Made by a program: the position numbers and the translations under genes. The notes under the pieces were generated by a model. The model was not told the DNA's origin and did no database searches. It worked only from the letters and a program-made list of their open reading frames with translations. Source: Actinomycetota bacterium (GTDB lineage Bacteria > Actinomycetota > Actinomycetes > Actinomycetales > Microbacteriaceae). From it: 8,337 bases of DNA. This document shows positions 5,434-8,337 of this stretch, piece by piece. Where the stretch lies: NCBI GenBank assembly GCA_027728145.1, contig JAQBZV010000037.1:1-8337 (forward strand), in the 5' to 3' direction. Position 1 is the stretch's first letter, and every line of letters starts with the position of its first letter.

Positions 5434-6278
5434 GGTGTCGGGTACAGCCCCATGGTCAGACCCGCCACCAACTGAACACCCGCGACGGCTCCGGCAACAT
5501 ACGGGAATGCCACCGAGTATCGATACAGCTTTCGCGCCTCGTCAACAGTGGGATTGCGCCACTGAGCGATGACCAGCCATCCGGCGAGAACGGCATTGAC
5601 TATGGCGACCGGGAGATTCACGAGGACAAAAAGCAACGTGGAAACACTCCACCAGATGCCAGACCACACGAGTGACCCTCGAACACCGAAGGCCACCGCG
5701 GTGGTGCGGATTCCCGCATCGCTGTCCTCGTCGATGTCTTGAATGGCGTCGTAGACGTGTTTGGCCATCGACCACGCCATCAATCCAATCGCCGCCGCCC
5801 AGACAGGGTCAGCACCCAGAGCAAAAGGCACGAAGACCAGGGGGAAGGCGTAGTCCGTGTTGGAGACCGAGTCCAGGATGGGTCGTCCTTTGAAGCGCAG
5901 TGGTGTTGCCGAGTACTGCCAGAAGGAGAAGGCATACAGCCCCATCCAGAACACTGCCTCCCAGGGCAAAGTGATCGCGAAATAAACAAAGAAGGGAACG
6001 TTCGTGAGGATGACTCCCCACCCGATCATCCGGGTTTCGTGGGGTTTGATTTTGGCGCCGCCATAACCACCCTTGCGGTCGTTATCCGCGTCAGTGTCCT
6101 GGTCATAAATGTCATTGATGCCATAAATCAGCAAATTGAACGGAAACGTCACCCAAATCAGGATGGGAATGATGGCCCAGGTCCAGAGTTCCCCCGCCAG
6201 CCACATACCGATGACGGTGGTCCCAATAGTGTTGACCCACAACACGGGACGAGAGATTTCAACGAGGCGGCGAATCAC
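5430..6278 (-). CDS. crtEb: UbiA-family prenyltransferase, lycopene elongase (CrtEb)-like
   Basis: This 282-residue polytopic membrane protein has about eight or nine hydrophobic segments and both UbiA aspartate-rich motifs: NDIYDQDTD (residues 55-63) and DAIQDIDED (177-185). These bind the Mg-diphosphate of the prenyl donor. RPVLWVNT near the N-terminus, YGINDIYD, RKGGYGGAK (68-76) and LRFKGRPILDS (127-137) closely follow the pattern I know from corynebacterial CrtEb (RPisWVNT, YGINDvfD, RKGG, RFKeRPfiDa). CrtEb adds dimethylallyl units to the ends of lycopene to make C45/C50 carotenoids. Menaquinone or heme prenyltransferase is less likely given these motifs and the desaturase next door. 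The GTG at 6278 is the first start after an in-frame TAG at 6290-6288. No clear ribosome site is seen, but TAGAGT ends 7 nt upstream. The stop overlaps the next start (GTGA). Confidence 0.82.
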   Translation of the reverse strand: MIRRLVEISRPVLWVNTIGTTVIGMWLAGELWTWAIIPILIWVTFPFNLLIYGINDIYDQDTDADNDRKGGYGGAKIKPHETRMIGWGVILTNVPFFVYFAITLPWEAVFWMGLYAFSFWQYSATPLRFKGRPILDSVSNTDYAFPLVFVPFALGADPVWAAAIGLMAWSMAKHVYDAIQDIDEDSDAGIRTTAVAFGVRGSLVWSGIWWSVSTLLFVLVNLPVAIVNAVLAGWLVIAQWRNPTVDEARKLYRYSVAFPYVAGAVAGVQLVAGLTMGLYPTP

Positions 6279-6290
6279 TTCATTACTCTA
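6278..6290 (-). promoter_or_regulatory. Possible leaderless promoter of the elongase-desaturase pair
   Basis: TAGAGT (6290-6285, minus strand) fits the TAnnnT -10 consensus of actinobacterial SigA promoters. It ends exactly 7 nt before the GTG start, so transcription would begin on the start codon. No good -35 is visible. A two-codon frame ATG-AAG-TGA (6283-6275) overlaps the GTG. Confidence 0.35.
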
Positions 6291-6293
6291 GCG

Positions 6294-6311
6294 GGGGCGC
6301 CTTTCGGCCCC
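6294..6311 (-). other. Intercistronic hairpin with GAAA loop between SDR and elongase genes
   Basis: On the minus strand GGGGCC (6311-6306) is followed by GAAA (6305-6302) and GGCGCCCC (6301-6294). GGGGCC can pair with GG and CCCC around a 2-nt bulge, closing a GNRA-type tetraloop. It starts one base after the SDR stop codon. No T-run follows, so it is not a normal terminator. It could stabilise or process the mRNA between the two genes. Confidence 0.4.
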
Positions 6312-6312
6312 T

Positions 6313-7101
6313 TTACAGCTTGGGCTTCAGGGGTCCGCGGTGCAATTTGTGTTGCATCGCCTGAGCCACCGGCTTCATCTGAATCAGATCCAGGTTCACG
6401 TGAGCGGGGGATTCCAGGGCGTATCGCACAACGTCCGCCACGTCCTCCGCAACAAGGGGAGCCTCAACACCCTCATAGAGAGCCTCAAAGCGCGCCGCGT
6501 CGCCGCCGAAGCGATTGAGAGCGAACTCCTCGGTCTTGACCATGCCCGGGGCAATCTCGACAACCCGAAGAGGTTCACCGGACAGCTCCAAACGAAGCCC
6601 CACCAGCATCGAGTGCACCGCCGCCTTCGCCGCCGTATACCCAGCACCACCCTCGTAGCTGAGGAAGGCAGCGGTGGAGGAGATGGTCACAATATCGGCA
6701 ACACCCAGCTCCGCAGAGGCTCTCCGCAAAGCTGGCAACAGTGCTTTGGTGACACGTTGAACCCCCAAGACATTCACGTCGAACATCTGCGCCCAATCAT
6801 CAGCGTCAGCCTGGTCAATCCAGTCGATGCCCACCGCTCCACCGGCGTTATTGACCAGGGCCGAAACCCCTCCGGTGGAATCCACGTAGTCCCGCAGAGC
6901 GTCAACATCAGAATCCTGGGTGACGTCAGCGACCACGACATCACACCCCGTGTCTGAGCGAAGTTGCTCGAGCCTGTCCGCTCGTCTCGCGACCGCGATT
7001 ACCGACCAACCACTGCCTATGAGGGAGCGAACTGTTGCCGCACCAATCCCCGAACTTGCCCCCGTCACGAGAGCACGTCGTGAGCTGGTCTTAGCGCTCA
7101 C
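6313..7101 (-). CDS. YdfG-like short-chain dehydrogenase/reductase
   Basis: Starting at GTG 7101-7099 the product is 262 residues, typical of classical SDRs. TGASSGIG (residues 13-20) is the cofactor-binding loop; ARR at about 38-40 suggests NADP(H) preference. NNAG is at 84-87, and the catalytic triad is S142, Y155 and K159 (YTAAK). The segment 'PAHVNLDLIQMKPVAQA' near the C-terminus strongly resembles YdfG, an NADP-dependent 3-hydroxy acid / serine dehydrogenase with broad substrate range. The substrate here is unknown. An in-frame start 19 codons upstream (7158) exists, but its peptide is unlike SDR N-termini and lies deep in the yciI gene. The chosen GTG overlaps the yciI stop by 11 nt, as is usual in tight operons. 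The elongase gene follows after 34 nt. Confidence 0.87.
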   Translation of the reverse strand: MSAKTSSRRALVTGASSGIGAATVRSLIGSGWSVIAVARRADRLEQLRSDTGCDVVVADVTQDSDVDALRDYVDSTGGVSALVNNAGGAVGIDWIDQADADDWAQMFDVNVLGVQRVTKALLPALRRASAELGVADIVTISSTAAFLSYEGGAGYTAAKAAVHSMLVGLRLELSGEPLRVVEIAPGMVKTEEFALNRFGGDAARFEALYEGVEAPLVAEDVADVVRYALESPAHVNLDLIQMKPVAQAMQHKLHRGPLKPKL

Positions 7102-7390
7102 TATCGAGGCCCAAGGATCCAAGCGACACGGTCCACTCCACAATCTCGCGCTTCTCAATTACGCCGAGCGCCCAAAATGGGTCAGCGTCCAGCAGTGTCT
7201 TGACGGCGTCCACCGAATCGGCCTGAAAGAGCAACAGAGCACTGGGGGTTTCGCCACCGTCCGTGCGACCGCTCGCAATCAGTCCACCCTCACCCAAGAG
7301 GGTTGCAATGTATTCGCGGTGGACGGGACGGTGTTCCGCGATCACCTCCGGATTATCTGCGTATCGGTAGGTGACAGCGTAAATCGTCAC
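7091..7390 (-). CDS. YciI-family small protein
   Basis: This 99-residue protein has the single dimeric alpha-beta barrel pattern of the YciI (YCII-related) family: TIYAVTYRYADNP at the start, EHRPVHREYI with H24, GRTDGG with D44, and DADPFWALGV around 68-77. The His-Asp pair is the putative active or binding site in this family. Members are fused to or neighbour oxidoreductases and sigma factors, but the reaction of most is unknown, so no function is assigned. The GTG start at 7390-7388 is supported by an AGGAG ribosome site. It follows pntB after 10 nt and overlaps the SDR start, so it is very probably cotranscribed with both. The C-terminal dozen residues (SLGSLGLDSER) look like a nonconserved tail. 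Confidence 0.88.
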   Translation of the reverse strand: MTIYAVTYRYADNPEVIAEHRPVHREYIATLLGEGGLIASGRTDGGETPSALLLFQADSVDAVKTLLDADPFWALGVIEKREIVEWTVSLGSLGLDSER

Positions 7391-7397
7391 AAGTGAA

Positions 7398-7402
7398 CTC
7401 CT
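7398..7402 (-). promoter_or_regulatory. yciI ribosome binding site overlapping the pntB stop
   Basis: AGGAG on the minus strand lies 7 nt before the GTG start of the YciI-family gene and shares bases with the TAG stop of pntB (TAGGAG). This favours reinitiation by ribosomes finishing pntB and fixes the GTG as the start. Confidence 0.75.
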
Positions 7403-8337
7403 ACAGAGCCTTGACGGCGCTCAGCACTTTGCCCAAAGAGTCTTTGGCATCGCCAAAGAGCAAGGTGGTGTTGGGCTCGTAGAGCAACTCGTTCTCGATG
7501 CCGGCAAATCCTGGGCGCATGGAGCGCTTCAGGAAGACGACCTGCTGGGCTTCCCCGGCATTGAGAATGGGCATTCCATAAATGGGGGAGCCAGGGGACG
7601 TCTTAGCGGCGGGATTCACCACGTCGTTCGCTCCCACCACAAGGCACACATCGGCGGTCTTGAACTGAGGGTTCACCTCGTCCATTTCCTGCAACACCTC
7701 GTAGGGGACGTTAGCTTCAGCGAGCAACACGTTCATGTGTCCGGGCATACGGCCGGCAACGGGGTGAATTCCGAAGACCACCTCGATGCCCTTCTCCTCC
7801 AGAGCCTTTGCCAATTCGTACATGGTGTGCTGGGCCTGGGCCACGGCGAGACCGTATCCGGGAACGACGATGACCCGCTGGGCATAACCCAGAAGAATGG
7901 CGACATCCTCAGCGGATCCCGACTTCACTGGGCGATCAGACACCTCGGTCGACCCGGCGGTGGAGCCGCCCTTGAACGCACCGAAGATGGTGTTAGTGAC
8001 GCTTCGCCCCATAGCGCTGGCCATGGCACGAGTCAGGATTGTTCCCGAGGCTCCCACGAGGGTTCCCGCGACCAGGAGCAGAGTGTTGTCCAAGACCAGA
8101 CCCGAAGCAGCCACAGCCAACCCGGTCAAAGCGTTCAGCAGGGAGATCACAATGGGGACGTCAGCTCCACCCACGGGGAGCACCACGAGAACACCCATCA
8201 CAAGACCGACGGCCATCAAGAGGCTCGCCACCACAAAGTTCTGGTCAAGAATCACAATGACCGCCCCGGCAAGAGCCGCGATGGTCAGAATTACCATCAC
8301 ATACTGCTGACCTTTGAATAGCACGGGCCTGGTGGTC
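7401..8337 (-). CDS. pntB: NAD(P) transhydrogenase subunit beta PntB (5' end outside window)
   Basis: The reading frame is open to the window edge; the visible part is about 311 residues, beginning TTRPVLFKGQQYVMV. An internal GTG at 8324 is not the real start, since PntB normally has roughly 460-480 residues. Membrane helices cover about the first 110 visible residues, including VGGADVPIVISLLNALTG, a conserved domain II segment. The NADP(H)-binding domain III follows: VPGYGLAVAQAQ, GIHPVAGRMPGHMNVLLAEANVPY split over two strands, VGANDVVNPAA, KRSMRPGFAGIEN and LLFGDAK near the end. With PntA it uses the proton gradient to drive hydride transfer from NADH to NADP+, supplying NADPH. pntA is expected just upstream, outside the window. 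Downstream genes follow with almost no spacing. Confidence 0.96.
   Translation of the reverse strand, partial: TTRPVLFKGQQYVMVILTIAALAGAVIVILDQNFVVASLLMAVGLVMGVLVVLPVGGADVPIVISLLNALTGLAVAASGLVLDNTLLLVAGTLVGASGTILTRAMASAMGRSVTNTIFGAFKGGSTAGSTEVSDRPVKSGSAEDVAILLGYAQRVIVVPGYGLAVAQAQHTMYELAKALEEKGIEVVFGIHPVAGRMPGHMNVLLAEANVPYEVLQEMDEVNPQFKTADVCLVVGANDVVNPAAKTSPGSPIYGMPILNAGEAQQVVFLKRSMRPGFAGIENELLYEPNTTLLFGDAKDSLGKVLSAVKAL

Noticed and set aside
5739..6518. Plus-strand open frame of 259 codons opposite the elongase and SDR genes
   Set aside because: It is antisense to two well-supported genes, spans their boundary, is rich in Arg/Pro/Gly/His with no recognisable domain, and has no ribosome site. 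It is a shadow frame of GC-rich coding DNA.
7737..8321. Plus-strand open frame of 194 codons opposite pntB
   Set aside because: His/Ser/Gln-rich shadow of the pntB frame; the opposite strand has extended unambiguous PntB similarity.

Overview
The window is a gene-dense stretch of an actinobacterial chromosome, most likely from a small-genome aquatic member of the Microbacteriaceae (Aquiluna/Rhodoluna/Pontimonas-like). The placement is inference: GC looks close to 60%, GTG starts are common, tilS-hpt-ftsH are linked as in Actinobacteria, a Glu-Asp-Phe tRNA cluster is present, and there is a corynebacterial-type lycopene elongase-like prenyltransferase. No gap between genes exceeds about 105 bp, and no mobile element, CRISPR array or phage gene is visible.

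Left block (1-1838, minus strand): tilS, hpt and the first 51 codons of ftsH, in transcription order. tilS and ppa (plus strand, 1887-2372) diverge from a 48-bp spacer. That spacer holds a near-symmetric -10-like element and a geometry that suggests a leaderless tilS mRNA. ppa then converges with only 4 bp of separation on a secreted, coiled-coil M23 peptidase (2377-3621, minus strand).

Middle (3622-4017, plus strand): a recognisable promoter precedes tRNA-Glu(UUC), tRNA-Asp(GUC) and tRNA-Phe(GAA). A strong intrinsic terminator hairpin lies between tRNA-Asp and tRNA-Phe. A consensus TATAAT sits between tRNA-Glu and tRNA-Asp.

Right block (4018-8337, minus strand): five tightly packed genes in transcription order: pntB (5'-truncated by the window edge), a YciI-family protein, a YdfG-like short-chain dehydrogenase, a UbiA-family lycopene elongase-like prenyltransferase, and a CrtI-family carotenoid desaturase. 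The spacings are 10 nt, an 11-nt overlap, 34 nt and a 4-nt GTGA overlap. The last two look like part of a C50-carotenoid pathway whose core genes (crtE, crtB, cyclases) are absent from the window. Membrane transhydrogenase and an NADP-type dehydrogenase upstream would link the module to redox and NADPH supply, but that link is inferred only from gene order.

No clearly undescribed system is present. The points most worth a second look are the desaturase-elongase pair behind pntB, the transcription logic of the tRNA cluster, and two likely leaderless GTG starts.
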